Source: Oxytricha trifallax (taxonomy: Eukaryota; Ciliophora; Spirotrichea; Sporadotrichida; Oxytrichidae). From it: a DNA stretch of 64,000 nt. The translations under genes were made by a program, and so were the position numbers. The notes beneath the pieces are model-generated. The model was not told where the DNA came from, did no database searches, and saw only the letters and a program-made list of their open reading frames with translations. Shown here piece after piece: positions 1 to 12,390 of this stretch (within the stretch, counting starts at the first letter, position 1; each line of letters opens with the position of its first letter). The DNA is taken from positions 32,724-96,723 of the forward strand of contig ARYC01018372.1 of assembly GCA_000711775.1 (NCBI GenBank), read 5' to 3'.

Positions 1-1057
1 ATCTATAAAAATAATAAAAAAACATTAATAATGATAAATGCAAAGGACACAAATAGGCAATGGAAAAAATTGGTTAATTATGGGAAAACTCACTACTCCA
101 ATTGACACACACCATATGTAGATATAAACCATATGAGTCATTGTATTTTAATCAATCAAGAAATAGATCCGTCGAGAATCTCGAACATAATTAGAAATAA
201 AAGACTCAAAGACCTAGAAAAAGAGATACAGATTAGAATCCTAGGGAAAATGACTTTGCTTAACTAAAAGATCAGAGAACAATAATTTCATGAGTATTAC
301 TAAAATTTTAGAAAGCTTTTCAGAGTAACATATATCAGGAAGCCAAAGTTGACTCAATAGAGAAAATTAAAAGAAGAATGATAATAATCTAATTTTCAAA
401 AATAAATATAAAAAATAGTAAAAGAGACTTAAGCTAGAAAGTATAGTAAAATTGACATCAGAAATATAATTAAATTTATTTGATAAAGAGAGAGGGAAGT
501 AAATGCTACTAAATAGTTTATAATAAATAAATAGAATGACAAGAAGTCTAAGTCCAAATACAATTGACGCGCTTGCCAATAGCAAAGTCAACAAAAAGGA
601 AGAAAAAATTTTGGGAAAAGTGAAAGATGTTCGGTTCGACCATAGTAACAGTAGCTAGCCTTAGAAGCTAGAAGAGGAAAAGAAAAAGGAAGTTCCACGA
701 AGAAAATAAAGAATTAATAGTATCTTTCAAAGGATAGAAAAAGGTTTTCCAAGCCAAAATTAACAAAAAAAGGATTTATGTCAATGGTCAAGAACAGAAC
801 AGAATTGTGGCAAGCATATAATGTTGAGGGAGAAAAAGGTAGCGTCAAACAAAATAATTAAAGGAATAAAATCCAAGAAATTTTATAAGATTTAAATGGA
901 ACAAGTACATTAAAGCTAATGAATTATATTGATTTTATCTGCACTCTGACATCGTACTTAACTATTATTTCTTTCTATTTACTTACCTTAATGATATAAT
1001 GTAGCTTAGTAAATTAATTGCAAAATACATAAGCTTGTCAATACTAAATAAAAAACA
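1..1057 (+). other. A-rich block with one weak coding frame, unidentified
   Basis: The plus strand is strongly purine-rich. In the ciliate code a frame of about 92 codons without TGA runs from about 104 to 381; it is hydrophilic and rich in Lys, Gln and Arg, and no motif is recognised. The composition resembles the plus strand of the 25-29 kb block, so both might be decayed copies of one coding element, but no shared motif was found. The rest shows no gene, RNA or repeat that I can support. Confidence 0.25.
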
Positions 1058-2054
1058 TATTATTAAGATATTAAGCGAGTATAATTAAAATGGGGAGACA
1101 GTTAAAATTAAATCAAAAAAGAGATCAAATAAAATTATTATATCAATATACATGTGTTAAGATAAAACAGTCACTAATTTAAAATATGTTTGAGTAGATC
1201 CTTATTTAACTTTAATTAATTAATCAACTATCTAAAAATGGAATTTTTGTTTATTTCAACTTTTCTGATTTATTTCTATTTTAGCGCAGTGATCAAGTTG
1301 ATGCTGTAGCTGATCTCTAAGTTTTTCATAAATTTTTCATAGATATCTTCAGGGTATCTTCAGGATATCTTCCTTAAAAAATAAAAAGTGTGGAGAGTGT
1401 GGAGTTTAGCATCTCTAATAACAGTGGAAATAGCATCAATATCATCAATATTCTCAAAATCAAGCATTGTTAGGAGTCTGATTGAAATTCTAGAGAATTT
1501 CAAAATTTTACATCACTGATTTTTTAATCGTTTTCAACAACATTATCTTCATCATCATCTTCAATATTAGGTCTCACATCTATGAATTTATGAAAAACAA
1601 GATGTTTTAGAAAAAATCTCAGACTCTTAATAATGCTTGATTTTGAGAATATTGATGATATTGATGCTATTTCCACTGTTATTAGAGATGCTAAACTCCA
1701 CACTCTCCACACTTTTTATTTTTTAAGGAAGATATCCTGAAGATACCCTGAAGATACCCTGAAGATATCTATGAAAAATTTATGAAAAACTTAGAGATCA
1801 GCTACAGCATTAACTTGATCACTGCGCTAAAATAGAAATAAATCAGAAAAGTTGAAAAAAACAAAAATTCCATTTTTAGATAGTTGATTTATTAATTAAA
1901 GTTAAATAAGGATCTACTCAAACATATTTCAAATTAGTGACTGTTTTATCTTAACACATGTATTGAGATGAACATAATTTTATTTGATCTCTTTTTTGAT
2001 TTAATTTTAACTGTCTCCCCATTTTAATTATACTCGCTTAATATCTTAATAATA
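1058..2054. repeat. Foldback element, ~400-bp inverted arms
   Basis: Two arms of about 400 bp, 1058-1475 and 1637-2054, are near-perfect reverse complements (starting TATTATTAAGATATTAAGCG, ending with its complement) around a ~160-bp unique centre. The centre with part of one arm contains a 62-codon minus-strand frame ending in an acidic stretch (EDDDEDNVVEND). This may be a fragment of a gene, but it is too short to call. Size and structure fit a non-autonomous foldback/MITE-type transposon. The right end abuts an AAT microsatellite, so the target duplication cannot be defined. Confidence 0.85.
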
Positions 2055-2112
2055 ATAATACTAATAAGATCACATTGAGGTCTCTAGAGAACCTCCTATC
2101 ATTTATATATGT

Positions 2113-2143
2113 AAATCTAAAAGGGTCAAGGCCTTTTAGATTT
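2113..2143. other. 12-bp stem hairpin
   Basis: A perfect inverted repeat (AAATCTAAAAGG, 7-nt loop, CCTTTTAGATTT) lies about 55 bp beyond the TGA of the minus-strand gene at 2197. It could be a 3'-end structure or a small IES/MITE relic. The sequence alone does not decide. Confidence 0.4.
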
Positions 2144-2196
2144 TGAGTGCCTGTCAATTTGCGACACTAATTTCTTCTACTCTCTGCTCCTGACTT

Positions 2197-3628
2197 TCAC
2201 TTCCTCTTCTTCTTGGTGAAGATTTTGATCTTCATTGACTTGAAGTTCTTTAAGAGTATCGTTCTACTAATTAACTGTTGAGATTTTAGCTTAGTACTAC
2301 AATTAAGTGTCAAGTTGTTCAATGAGTATTCAAGTGACTTGCCTTATCTAATACCTAGCACATATCTAATGATAGTACAACTAATTTTCTTTTAGTTTAT
2401 TAAGTTTCGAATGCTAAAATCATCCTGGTTTGATCCTTATTTTAAGTTTAATATTTAGTATTAATTATCAAACATTAATAAGATTACTTTTTTATCCTTA
2501 ATTTCTGATGTGAATCTGGTCAAGTTGTCGACTTCCATCTCATTTCTGATGGTGGTCGCCAATGTTTCCTGCCATCTTCCTAGCACTTCGGATTTATTTC
2601 TTGTTTTTTCATTGATGAGTTCCTTCTGTGACTGGAGTGTTTATCCGATGGTTTGAGGTTAGTTTCTATTATTTGAACTTATATATATGTTATATTGATT
2701 TGGTCAAAAATATTTTCAGGCTAGAAATTTCTGATCCTCATATTTGGTATTGGTAGTGTGTCATTCCTTTCTTAAGATGCTTTTTCCTCTTTAGTAGTGA
2801 AAACTGGGGAAAAGAGTGAACTTTAGAAAATGGGGTTTTGTTGTTCGGGTGTCTGTGTTTTGTGATTACCTCCTATTTCGGAGATATTAAAGCCTGGTTT
2901 GAATAATTCGCTCCATGTAAGTAAGTTTGGAGATTGTTGAATGATAGGCTTTCCCCGTAAGTTAAGTGAAGGCAGTATGAATTTGAATTATTAAATAGAA
3001 AAGTTTTTAGCCTTAGGTGTAAATAGATTTTATTAGAAAAGTTGACTTTAGGACCCTGATAGTAAGCCTAAGGTGTTTAGTTATTAAATAGGAAGATCCT
3101 ATTATTTTTTAGGTTAACTAAACTTTTAAATATATGACTTAGAGAAAAGGCTCTGATTCTAGTCTTTTTAGAAGAGACTAGTAAATTTCTTCTCGTCTGG
3201 CTAGTAAATTGATAGAGGAGTTGGGATGGTTTCTTTTCGTTGAAGATAATCTTGATATTTACCTTTAAGCTTTTTTTTAAGCATTTTTGCCTCTATAGTT
3301 TCAATAAAGCGGTTTGAAATGTAGTCGGTCATGTTTGGTTTATCTAGTGAACAAGCTTGAAGATTCGCTTTTTGTTTTTTGAGGTCTATATTTAGTAGAC
3401 CAATCTCTGCAAAGTCTGTTAATTTTTGCTAATACTCGTCATCGAAGTAATTATTTGTATTAAGTTCTGAGAGGAGTAATTGCCCCTGTTATTGTCGAAG
3501 ACTTTTATCACCTTCATTGGTGACTAGGGGAGAGTAGATTTGGTTGAGTTATTGTTAGGTAGGAAAGTGTCTCCTTTCTGAGTTATCATCACTAATCCTG
3601 TAGGTGCAACCTATTAACTATTTAAGTT
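2197..3628 (-). pseudogene. Gln-rich protein gene, frameshifted; unidentified
   Basis: Read with TAA/TAG as Gln, the minus strand is open for about 356 codons (about 3590 down to TGA at 2520-2522). A second frame, open from about 2705 to TGA at 2197-2199, takes over near the C-terminus. The second frame carries a charged, coiled-coil-like stretch (around GRWQETLATTIRNEMEVDN) and a basic end (FTKKKRK), so one frameshift probably lies near 2600-2700. The protein is low-complexity, Gln/Asn/Ser-rich, with a short helical Lys-rich segment (AKMLKKKLKGKYQDYL) and no recognised domain. No start codon is evident upstream, where the AT-rich foldback at 3660 begins. It could be a MAC-destined segment with a hidden junction or a decayed germline gene. 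Being open over 1.1 kb is by itself strong evidence for the ciliate code. Confidence 0.6.
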
Positions 3629-3659
3629 AATAATAAAATATTTAATAATATATATTTTA

Positions 3660-4414
3660 ATAAGGTATTATTTTTTGAGTGTAAGTAAATTTTTAAATTA
3701 ATCAACATTGATGATTTATTGAATATATAAAAAGTCTTAAATACATAGAAAAAAGGAAATGTGTGATTCTTAAAGCAAACTGAAGATCAACTATCCCGAG
3801 CTGTATATTACAAAAAGTTGCAAGATATTCACATTATCCGCACAGCTGTGCGGAATATTGTCCAAATCTCATCCGCTTCAGCCCAGATAGTCTTAATTCA
3901 CCCATTTGAGTAGGAAACCTCTCTGGGCTTTTAATGCCCTATTTTTAATAATTTCTTAATTAAATTAGTAAATATAGGAATATAAAATTACGCAATTAAT
4001 TAAATTAATAGCTTATCTGTAATTAGAATTCTCTTAAGAAAAATTAAACTTAGTTTAATATTTTTAATTTTATATTAAAAGTTAAAATAAAATTCCTATA
4101 TTTACTAATAATAATTAAGAAATAATTAAAAATAGGGCATTAAAAGCCCAGAGAGGTTTCCCACTCAAATGGGTGAATTAAGACTAATCTGGGCTGAATT
4201 GGATGAGATTTGGACAATATTCCGCACAGCTATGCGGATAATCAGAATATATTGTACATTTTTGTAAATTGCAGCTTAACATTATTGACCTTCAAAATGC
4301 TCTATATTCTACATATTTCCTTATTAATATGCAATTTAAGACTTTTTATACATTCAATAAATCATCAATGCTGATTAATTAAAAATTTACTACACTCAAA
4401 AAATAATACCTTAT
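3660..4414. repeat. Foldback element, ~330-bp inverted arms
   Basis: Arms at about 3660-3985 and 4085-4414 are reverse complements (ATAAGGTATTATTTTTTGAG at the left end, its complement at the right) around an AT-rich ~100-bp centre. Each arm holds a GC-rich palindromic core; the left copy, CCGCACAGCTGTGCGG at 3838-3853, is a perfect 16-bp palindrome, and the right copy has one mismatch. Non-autonomous foldback transposon, unrelated in sequence to the 1058-2054 element. Confidence 0.85.
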
Positions 4415-4478
4415 CAAGAATTTTATTTAAAAAACATGATAAAAGTATGCTTATTAGGTTTTAATAATGTTATCTCTA

Positions 4479-4897
4479 ATATTTTAGGAATATATTCGAT
4501 ATGGAAAATGAATTAAAATTAAAATTAATTAATTCTTAATTACCTTCAGTTATATTTTTGAAAAATGTCTCCAAACCCTGACAATATAATACTCTCTGGA
4601 TAGCGATTAAAAACAAGACGGTGGTTGTTATTGCTATAATGAATTTATCTCATCGCCAAACAAGAAAAAACCCTTTTACTATTTTTGGGAGTAAGCTCAA
4701 AATCAAAATATCTCGCTTCCTGAGATGATTCAAGAAAATTGCAAATAATAAAGTCCAGCTAAAATTCCGGGATCTACCATAGAAACCATTTATTTTTAAA
4801 GTTAGACTCACTTTGGATTAGATAACTGCCATGATTTTAATATTTAATTAATTTAATTTAAATTCATTTTCCCAAATCGAATGTATTCCTACAATAA
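4479..4897. repeat. Foldback/MITE, same family as 59519-59937
   Basis: The ends (left ATATTTTAGGAATATATTCG, right ATTCCTACAATA) and total length match the better preserved element at 59519-59937. Both contain the internal string TAAAGTCCAGCTAA. The internal inverted arms are degraded here, so this is the older copy. Confidence 0.65.
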
Positions 4898-5348
4898 TTA
4901 AAATATGGGACTTATTTTAGAGCATATATTTCTTATAAAAATTTCAATATTTTGAAATATTTGTATTTATATATTCTTGTGGTTGAATTGTGCCCTCTCA
5001 ATTATATATGTTAAATATATTGGGTTTTACATATATTTTTGATACAAAATTTTATTTATAGAATATACATTATAGTTAAGATTATCATTAGAATTCATCA
5101 TAGGTGCTGCAAAATTTGCTTAAGGTTTAAGCTATTTATTTGAATAAATTATAAATGCAGTCTTGTTGCAAATAAGGTGCACCTGTATCATTAAACCATG
5201 AAACACTTACTAATATTTAATCATTAGGAAAAAATTTCCTTCACGTTTCTTAAGAAAATAGGCAATAAAGGAATGTTGCCAATTTAATTTATTACGATAA
5301 CTTAATTTTTTATGTTGCAGTCTTCACTTTAATTAGAGCATCTTTCTA

Positions 5349-6230
5349 TCATAATGACTTGTGATAGTGACTGATTAAATCAGTTTAGCTAGATGTTACA
5401 TTAATCATCAGTCTTTAAATTTCTTTGCTAATTAATTTAAATAGAGACAATTCACCTAATAAACTATGAGTGTATTTATGTTCTCCGTTTAAAATAATCC
5501 AATACGGGCTGCACTCCGAATGTTTTTTTCTTAATAATTTTTACACATTCAAAACTTGCTCTGAGCTTGTAACACATCTCTTTACAATCTCAAAAATATC
5601 ATCATCCTTGATTTTTTACATCTTGCCCACAATTTTTAATTGCTTCATTAAAATAAAATTATTAAGAATTTCCATGTTTTATAGCCGAATCTACAATGCT
5701 TGCTTTAATTCTGTGCTAAACTAGTGAATGCCTAAATTATTATCAATGCAAATAAATGCAGTACAGGTAATTTCTTTGATTTATTCAGCTCTCTGTAAAC
5801 CAATTCCAGCAAATACAGTAGCTGAAATGCGAATTCGGTTTCACTTCTTATCTAGTTATTAAGATTTTATAATCTTAGGTTTCAATTATAAACGCTACTG
5901 CAGCTCAAAATATATTCTTGCAACTAATTACAGTGTTAGCTGTAATATACATTTGCATATGTTAGTTTTAGTAACAGTGAAAACGTTTTAATGTATGCTT
6001 ATAAAACTCTTAATGGCAAACGCATTTGGGGAAAGAAGTATTATTACAACTAAAGTGCAAAAAATCACCGAACTGTTTTGTTCCAATCACTAAAAACCAA
6101 TTCTTACTGGCAGCAACAACTCCAGAAAAGTAGAGAGTCATTATAAAATTATCTAAGAATATATCAGATAAAATTAAAAACCAACATAGCACAAAATCCT
6201 ATAGAATAAGGATTTCAGAAATCAATTTTA
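5349..6230 (-). pseudogene. Decayed minus-strand gene, two coding blocks; unidentified
   Basis: Block 1 (about 6230-5917) and block 2 (about 5840 to TGA 5349-5351) are TGA-free frames of ~100 and ~163 codons on the minus strand. Block 2 starts with a small hydrophobic segment (SATVFAGIGLQRAEQIKEIT) and continues as a soluble alpha-helical protein with several TAA/TAG Gln codons. The ~75 bp between the blocks contains a TGA and a frame change, so it may be a junction (IES or intron) or damage. The plus strand of block 1 is also open in the ciliate code, so the strand of block 1 is less certain. No family recognised. Confidence 0.45.
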
Positions 6231-7899
6231 TTAAGCAAATATAGAATTCTGCCACTCATGCATAAATTTCTCTTTTATGTCTATTATATTCACATTTTTA
6301 ATTAATACGAATAAAATTAATAACCGTATGTTTATAGAAAATTTCTCTAGCTCTTTATCAATTTTTATTTTATATTTATCGCATTTTAATTATACTTGTT
6401 TAATAATAAGCAAACAAAGATTAACTTAATTTTTTAAACTTTGATAACTCTGGTTTTAAATATATATATATAAACTCGAATAAGAAATGTATTATATATT
6501 GTAATATCTTTTAAATAAATGAAAAATATATTTTTTTGTTGAAATATTTTTAATCAATATTTTTTAAATATAAAATTGATAAAATGGCAAAAGTTTTGAG
6601 CAAAATAGAAATTTATTAATAGATGTTAAAAGACAGATAATCTATATCATTGGATTGTATTGAATATATTTTTTAATTAAAAAGTAAGCAATATTACAAA
6701 TTAAATCCTTATAGACAGGCAACCAACTTATTATGAATATTTATGGCTGTTTGAATTGATTAAAGACAGTAAATTTCTTACATATTTAAAATGAATATGA
6801 AAACATTGATAATACACTACTATTTCATATAATTCATTGAGTAGCTTATCTTATTAAGTGTGCCTTATTAGCTATTTGAATATTATCTGAGAATAAAAGC
6901 TTTAAAATTAATTCAATTTGCTTGATAAATTCAACTATCCTAATCTTAATTTTATATAAATTACTATTATATTATAAATGTCTTTCAAAATATAATTTAA
7001 ATTTTAAAAAAGTATAATAAAAGGATAATAAGTCATAAATAAAATTGAAAGGTGGTAAAATAATGATAAAATTGACTTGTTCTAATTAACTATATTCATT
7101 TATTTTAATTTTTCGACTTTATCTGCACTTATATATTGAATTATAATTATTGAAAATTTAACATTAATTATCTTACTCTTTAAAGCTTTAATTTAATTTT
7201 TATAATTTAAAACTAGAATCAGTATTTTATTTTGATAAAATAAACTAAACTTTTATTATTGAGGAGTTTAATTATTCATAAAAATAAATTGTAATCTGCC
7301 TTATGAAACTGATATAAATCAGTTAATAACTGAAAAATTAACAAATAATCTTTTACCTATTTAAATTATTTTAAAATGTAATGAATTATTAAACCTTTAA
7401 TAAACGCTTATTTATTGAAAGTATTATATATTAAAATATCTGAAAGTTTTTTTATGATATGGTAATCATATGAATTTGCAATTTTTATAAAGTATTTATT
7501 CCCATTAATTTCTGAAAATTAAGTAATAAGATGTGGAAATTTATACTCTGAAAAGTTTCAAATATAAATAGTAATTGCCTTGAATAAAATATTAAAATCT
7601 TCACATCCTTTTATTTAAAATATTTCAATCTCTTCTCATTAAATTTAATGAAAATCAAAGAAGATTGTTAATGTTGAAGTTAATAGCTAAAAATGATTCT
7701 TAATTAAGAAAGTAAAATCGTGGCATATTTATAACTAATTTTTTACATCAACCAGATAGTTTTGTTTAATTCTGTAAATTTTAGGAATTAATTTATAAAA
7801 CTATGATATTTGAATTATCTTACAATTTCCTTGAGGTAAAAGCATTATTTTTTTCTATGATTTAACTTGTCAACTCAATCAAAGAATCTCCTATACCCC
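6231..7899. other. AT-rich intergenic/IES-like DNA
   Basis: About 80% or more A+T, no TGA-poor frame with protein-like composition, no RNA gene, no inverted repeat with arms over 30 bp that I could see. Consistent with germline-limited spacer. Confidence 0.6.
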
Positions 7900-8990
7900 T
7901 TGTTATTAAAATCTAACAAAACTCATCCTGTTCAATCTTTTATTCATTCATTGCTGATCTCTACATTCTGATGCTACTTTTCGGATCTATTTCCAAGGCA
8001 TCTGTCATCTTTGAGTTGTCTTCTGAAGTCAACTAGACCATAATCTCAATCTGTCCAGTAAACCCTGCATCTTTTCTGTAGTTGCTATCGTAATCGTTCC
8101 GCACTCAGGCCTCTTCGGTCCTATCTCCTCACAAAACTCTCATTCAGGAGTTCGACTTCTCTCCTTATGACTTATTAAACAGCTAGAGACAGGTCTTGCC
8201 ATTTGGCATTATTGTATATTTATATAACAGTATAACATACAATATTACGCGAGACATAAATTTTAAGCAGTGATTTTTTAGGATATGGAGATTTTTAAAA
8301 AGAGAATTTATCTATTGTAATTTATTGAAGAATGTTTGATAAACATTAATTATTTACAAATTGTAAGCATCTAAGTAGATATCTTGAGTTATTGTTGAAT
8401 TATTTGCGAGTGATAAATCTTCAAATATAGAGCTGACAGTCATACCTCTTGATTATACGTGGAAAAACTCTTGGGAGATGGAATTTTCTATTCAGATAAA
8501 TGCCCAATTAACCGAAATCAATATTTTTGATGACCACCCTATATATATTCTTTTCTTGTCAAAGTTTTGAGCACAATTCTTATCTCAGAATACGTTTAAG
8601 CTTCTTTCAACTTTGCTTAGTGATAATATCGATTACGCTGCAGTCCTTTTCTCTTTGTTTTAGTCAAGGTAAATTATCTGCATCCTCCTAATATCTAAAT
8701 TATTTCAATAAATGTTAAGTCCTCTTACCATTTTGAAAGCAGAGGAATTCTAAAGCAGTTTAATGAAGCACTGCACATTTTGACTTATCAACTAATGGAG
8801 TATGTAACTTCTCTTGCACTTCAGAACTCCAAATAAGACTTCTTCAGTTCTAATGAAATTGGCTATGCCAAAAGATATAAAAGTAGTAATAAACCTAAAA
8901 ACTAATTCTTATATAGTTATGTAATTTTATCTCATGATTTTCAAGCTTCAATTAATTAAATTTATTATATTAAGATATGTATTCCTAATA
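7900..8990 (+). pseudogene. Plus-strand gene with probable 71-nt intron; unidentified
   Basis: Three coding stretches lie on the plus strand. 7900-8275: a ~120-codon frame, GC-richer than its surroundings. 8286-8392: a short frame starting MEIFKKRIYLLQF. 8393-8990: a well-formed frame including NIELTVIPLDYTWKNSWEME and, after the intron, LKQFNEALHILTYQLMEYV. A GT...AG interval at 8669-8739 (71 nt) joins the last two parts in frame (Ser-Ser-Arg at the junction) where the unspliced sequence shifts frame. One in-frame TGA (between LFLSKF and AQFLSQ) and a frame change near 8390 remain, so the copy is broken or contains a hidden IES. The alternating helical composition would suit a helical-repeat protein, but no family is recognised. 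Confidence 0.5.
8669..8739 (+). other. Probable 71-nt spliceosomal intron
   Basis: Starts GTAAATT, ends TTTTGAAAG. Removing it joins two protein-like frames that are otherwise out of register. An IES is less likely because no direct repeat pointer flanks it. Confidence 0.5.
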
Positions 8991-10642
8991 AAGAAAAGGT
9001 AAGTTAACTTTTATATTATAAAGCCTTATATAACTTATATTTTTTTTACAAAAAATTTTCACACAAACTCTAACAAATTCAAAGAAATAATCTTTTAAAA
9101 AAATGTATTTCTCCTATTTTGTCAATATTTTTAATTTAAAATTCAATCAATTATTCAAGTCTTAAAAATTATTAAAAAAAACCTTATACATGATAACTTT
9201 ATAACATAGGGGATTAATTTAGAGGATTTTTAAAGTCAAAATAATTTTCATTTATTTAAAATTTCTAAAAGAAAAAATATAAATTTTTTTTAGAAAATTA
9301 TTTTTTGGATATAGTTTAAATAACTAAATAGTATAATATATATTTATGAATAAATTAGTTTTTGAATAATTTAATGAAAAGTAAAAAATATTTGCAATTT
9401 AATTTAAAATAGTATTTTGAATGTAACTTAAACTAATAATCATCAATATAGACTTGTTTATTAAAAAAATGATATCCTTAATTATCCAAAATTGATAACT
9501 ATTAACTAATAGAATAAATAATTTAAGGCAAAAGCAAATTAAATTTTATTATAATCAAAATTAAACATTATTAAAAAATTACATTTAAATATGATAAATT
9601 CTGTCAGGCATTTTAAGTAATTTTCATATATTAATTGAATTATTTAGATGATTTCAAGAAAATGAGCTCAATAATAAAATGACCCAAAAGAAAATTTGTA
9701 ATACTTATTTTCAAAATATAAAAAAGTATATTTCATCTTTTAAATTGTTTAATAGGATTGATTAAAAATTTGACTAAGATTTGTATATTCAATAAATGAG
9801 GAAAGATCACCACCTAATGTTGATAAAATCTAAATTATAAATATACTTATAAATTTCAGTATTTAAATAGATAAAAAAACAAATTAATAAACTTAGTATG
9901 CAAGCAATTAATGAAAGTTTCTTTATCCTATGAATTTCTTTGAAATTGTTAAAATAAGTTGTATAAGTTTAAGATTAAATTTATATAGTACTTCAGCATT
10001 AAATTTTTAATATATATATATTAACTTTACTACACAATAATGAATAATCTTAGTAATTAGTATAAGATAAATAATGAAACTCAAATCAAGTAATAAAGAA
10101 GAGGAATATACATAATTCTAAATTATCTAATAGTAAATACTTTAGTCATCAATGTATAAAACATAATCAAGATATATGCATTAAAAAAAACTTCTTATAA
10201 AATAAATGCAAGACGATAAATCATAAGGTGAGTTGGTCTAACGAAACTATACTGGATTAATTGTTCATGGTCATTTGGTATAGTTGACTTTAAGTTGGAA
10301 ATATTAATTTTATTCTTAAAACTAATTTTAATCAAATAAAAACTTTATTCTAACTATAATTAACATCAAGTAGTTTAAAAGATTTATTTATCACTGATAC
10401 TTATTCATCCTTGGATTTAAACTTGCAGGCGAAGCTCTTATGAAATTTCTGGAGTACCGGTCTCACTTTGCACTGTTTATATATAAAACTCTTATTTAAT
10501 AATATGTTCATGGACCTAATCAAATTTGACTAAAAATAACTCAAAATATAAATAATTTTTAGCAACTCTAATGATGGGTAAGGACAAAAGTAAATAAAGA
10601 ATAAGCATAAAATTTATATAAAGCTTAACATGGATTAATATT
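8991..10642. other. AT-rich DNA without a supported gene
   Basis: A+T above 80%. Only a short GC-richer patch (about 10400-10480) stands out, too short to interpret. Confidence 0.55.
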
Positions 10643-10884
10643 TACAAGTAATTAATTTTTTACATTAAAAAATAAAAAGATTAAAAATATTTTCTAGCTG
10701 TTTTACTTAATCTACTATATATTTAAAGTTAAAAAATTGATGAAACTCATTTTATTTTATGTATAACTTAAATTATTTTTGAAATGATCAATTTTTTAAC
10801 AATAAATATATTGTAGGTTAAGTAAAATAGCTAGAAAATATTTTTAATATTTTTTTTTTAATGTAAAAAAACCACTTACTTGTA
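10643..10884. repeat. 242-bp foldback MITE
   Basis: Outer ends TACAAGTA / TACTTGTA, then complementary arms of ~90 bp (inner marker TTTCTAGCTGTTTTACTTAA on the left, its near-complement on the right) around a short AT centre. Too small to encode anything; typical non-autonomous inverted-repeat element. Confidence 0.75.
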
Positions 10885-10984
10885 TATTTAGAATATGATT
10901 ATTAGTCTGTAACTTTTGGTCAATTAAAATATAAAAATACAAAATGTGTAAGTATAATTAGTGATATCTGAAACATAATTTTTA

Positions 10985-11300
10985 AATAAGTTACATATGA
11001 TATGATGGTTCTCAGAATTTCAATTTTTATCTCTAATCTCCTTATAATTAGATTTCTGATCAGACTCTTTTTCCTCTTCTTCCGAACGATTTCGATGTTG
11101 TTGTTCATGAATGGTTTTAACGCTGCTTCTGGTTTGGCTGGGTTATTCACGATGGGTAGTGGTTATGATCTATCGCAACATATGCAAATCCCAAGCTCTT
11201 TCAGATTATTGCTCTCACTTCCTTCAAATCTCATTTAAATCTAACATACTCCTACTCTAACAAAAATTACCACTTATTCCCCTAGACATTTTACTCTCAG
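10985..11300. other. GC-richer coding-like island, possible MDS
   Basis: Composition jumps above the surroundings. Both strands are open in the ciliate code. Plus strand: 11002-11238 and beyond, with a hydrophobic N-terminal half (SNLLIIRFLIRLFFLFFRTI) and a Gly/Ser-rich second half. Minus strand: a basic segment (EIVRKKRKKSLIRNL). It cannot be decided which, if either, is real. A fragment of a MAC-destined sequence is the simplest reading. Confidence 0.3.
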
Positions 11301-11327
11301 TTGATATATTGGTTTAAAAGAATATTT

Positions 11328-11815
11328 GGGGGGAAATTTCCTGTCAAGAGGGATGATAAAAAAAAATTTAGAGAAGTTTCCTGTCAAGAAAAGTATCATT
11401 TTTTTTAATTTATTTTTTCTTTATGGAATTATTATTTTTGACCACTATAAATACCTTCTTTGATTTTCACATATTTTTAATTCAAAAATTTACCTATCAA
11501 TCATAAAGTATTACAAGATCTACTTAATGTTGAACAATATTTTCATTAATATTCATCTTATTTTGCATTAGTTTTTCAAATTTTTTAGTAAAAATAATAA
11601 TAATAAAAATATGGTTCTATATCTCAAGTAATGATATTAGAAAATAATTCCAATATATCAATTTGATTCTTAAAAAATATTTAAATTATCCTTTAGCCAT
11701 TTAAAGAGTAAAAAATTATTAATTAAAATATTTAATATTTAACGAATATAAATTATATATAAAAAATATTTACTTGACAGGAAACTTCCCTCTTGTAAGG
11801 AAACTTCCCTCACCC
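11328..11815. mobile_element. 488-bp MITE with 8-bp target duplication
   Basis: Flanked by perfect direct repeats GAATATTT (11320-11327 and 11816-11823). The ends are inverted repeats (GGGGGGAAATTTCCTGTCAA left; TTGTAAGGAAACTTCCCTCA near the right end), each containing two copies of a TTTCC-TGTCAAG-type subrepeat. The interior is AT-rich and non-coding. An 8-bp duplication suggests mobilisation by an hAT-like transposase; that assignment is inference. Confidence 0.65.
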
Positions 11816-11829
11816 GAATATTTAGTTCT

Positions 11830-12390
11830 GCTTGATCTCTATCTCCACTTCTTTCCATTTCAAAATGTGGTTTTATTTTCCAGAATTTACTCCACTGCTT
11901 TTTTTTGATATTTTTGCCAGATTTTCAATCTCCAATTTTTCCAACCAATCTCCATATTGAACAATAAGTCATAATCAAATGCTTTGAAAATATTTAAAAT
12001 ATTGGATTACCTCCCAATCCAAAGCCAGGTAATTTTACTATTAATATAACTAGAATACCAGAATCTTCAAGGTCTGATACTTTGTTTTTATTATATAAGC
12101 GACTATCTCAATTTTTAATATTGGTCCTACTGTCTAAGTAGTAATCTCATTAAGTTTTTTTTTAAACTTTTTGTTACTACCATGCTCCCTACTTTCCCTC
12201 TTGTATCATATACCACTAGCTTTTTATAATATCTTTCTATTCTTAAGACTACCCAGTTCTGGTAATTTTATTCACGATGCTCTGACTGCTTGATGGAATA
12301 ATCGTACTATCAATTTCTTCTTGATTTCTGAAGGATTTGGAGTTCTCAGATTTCCAGTTGGTAAAACGATTCGATTATTGATTGTAGAAT
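11830..12390 (-). pseudogene. Decayed minus-strand coding remnant; unidentified
   Basis: Three overlapping minus-strand stretches are open in the ciliate code and protein-like: a hydrophilic Ser/Gln/Asn-rich part (NQEEIDSTIIPSSSQSIVNK), then a hydrophobic segment (SGILVILIVKLPGFGLGGNP), then a Lys-rich end. They are in different frames, so the gene is frameshifted. It lies directly outside the inverted end of the 12443-18612 element. Confidence 0.35.

Noticed and set aside
625..650. GGTTCGACC as a tRNA T-arm
   Set aside because: No matching acceptor, D-arm or anticodon stem could be folded around it.
10920..11238. Two overlapping opposite-strand frames as a sense/antisense gene pair
   Set aside because: Both being open is expected when only TGA stops translation; there is no independent evidence for two genes.
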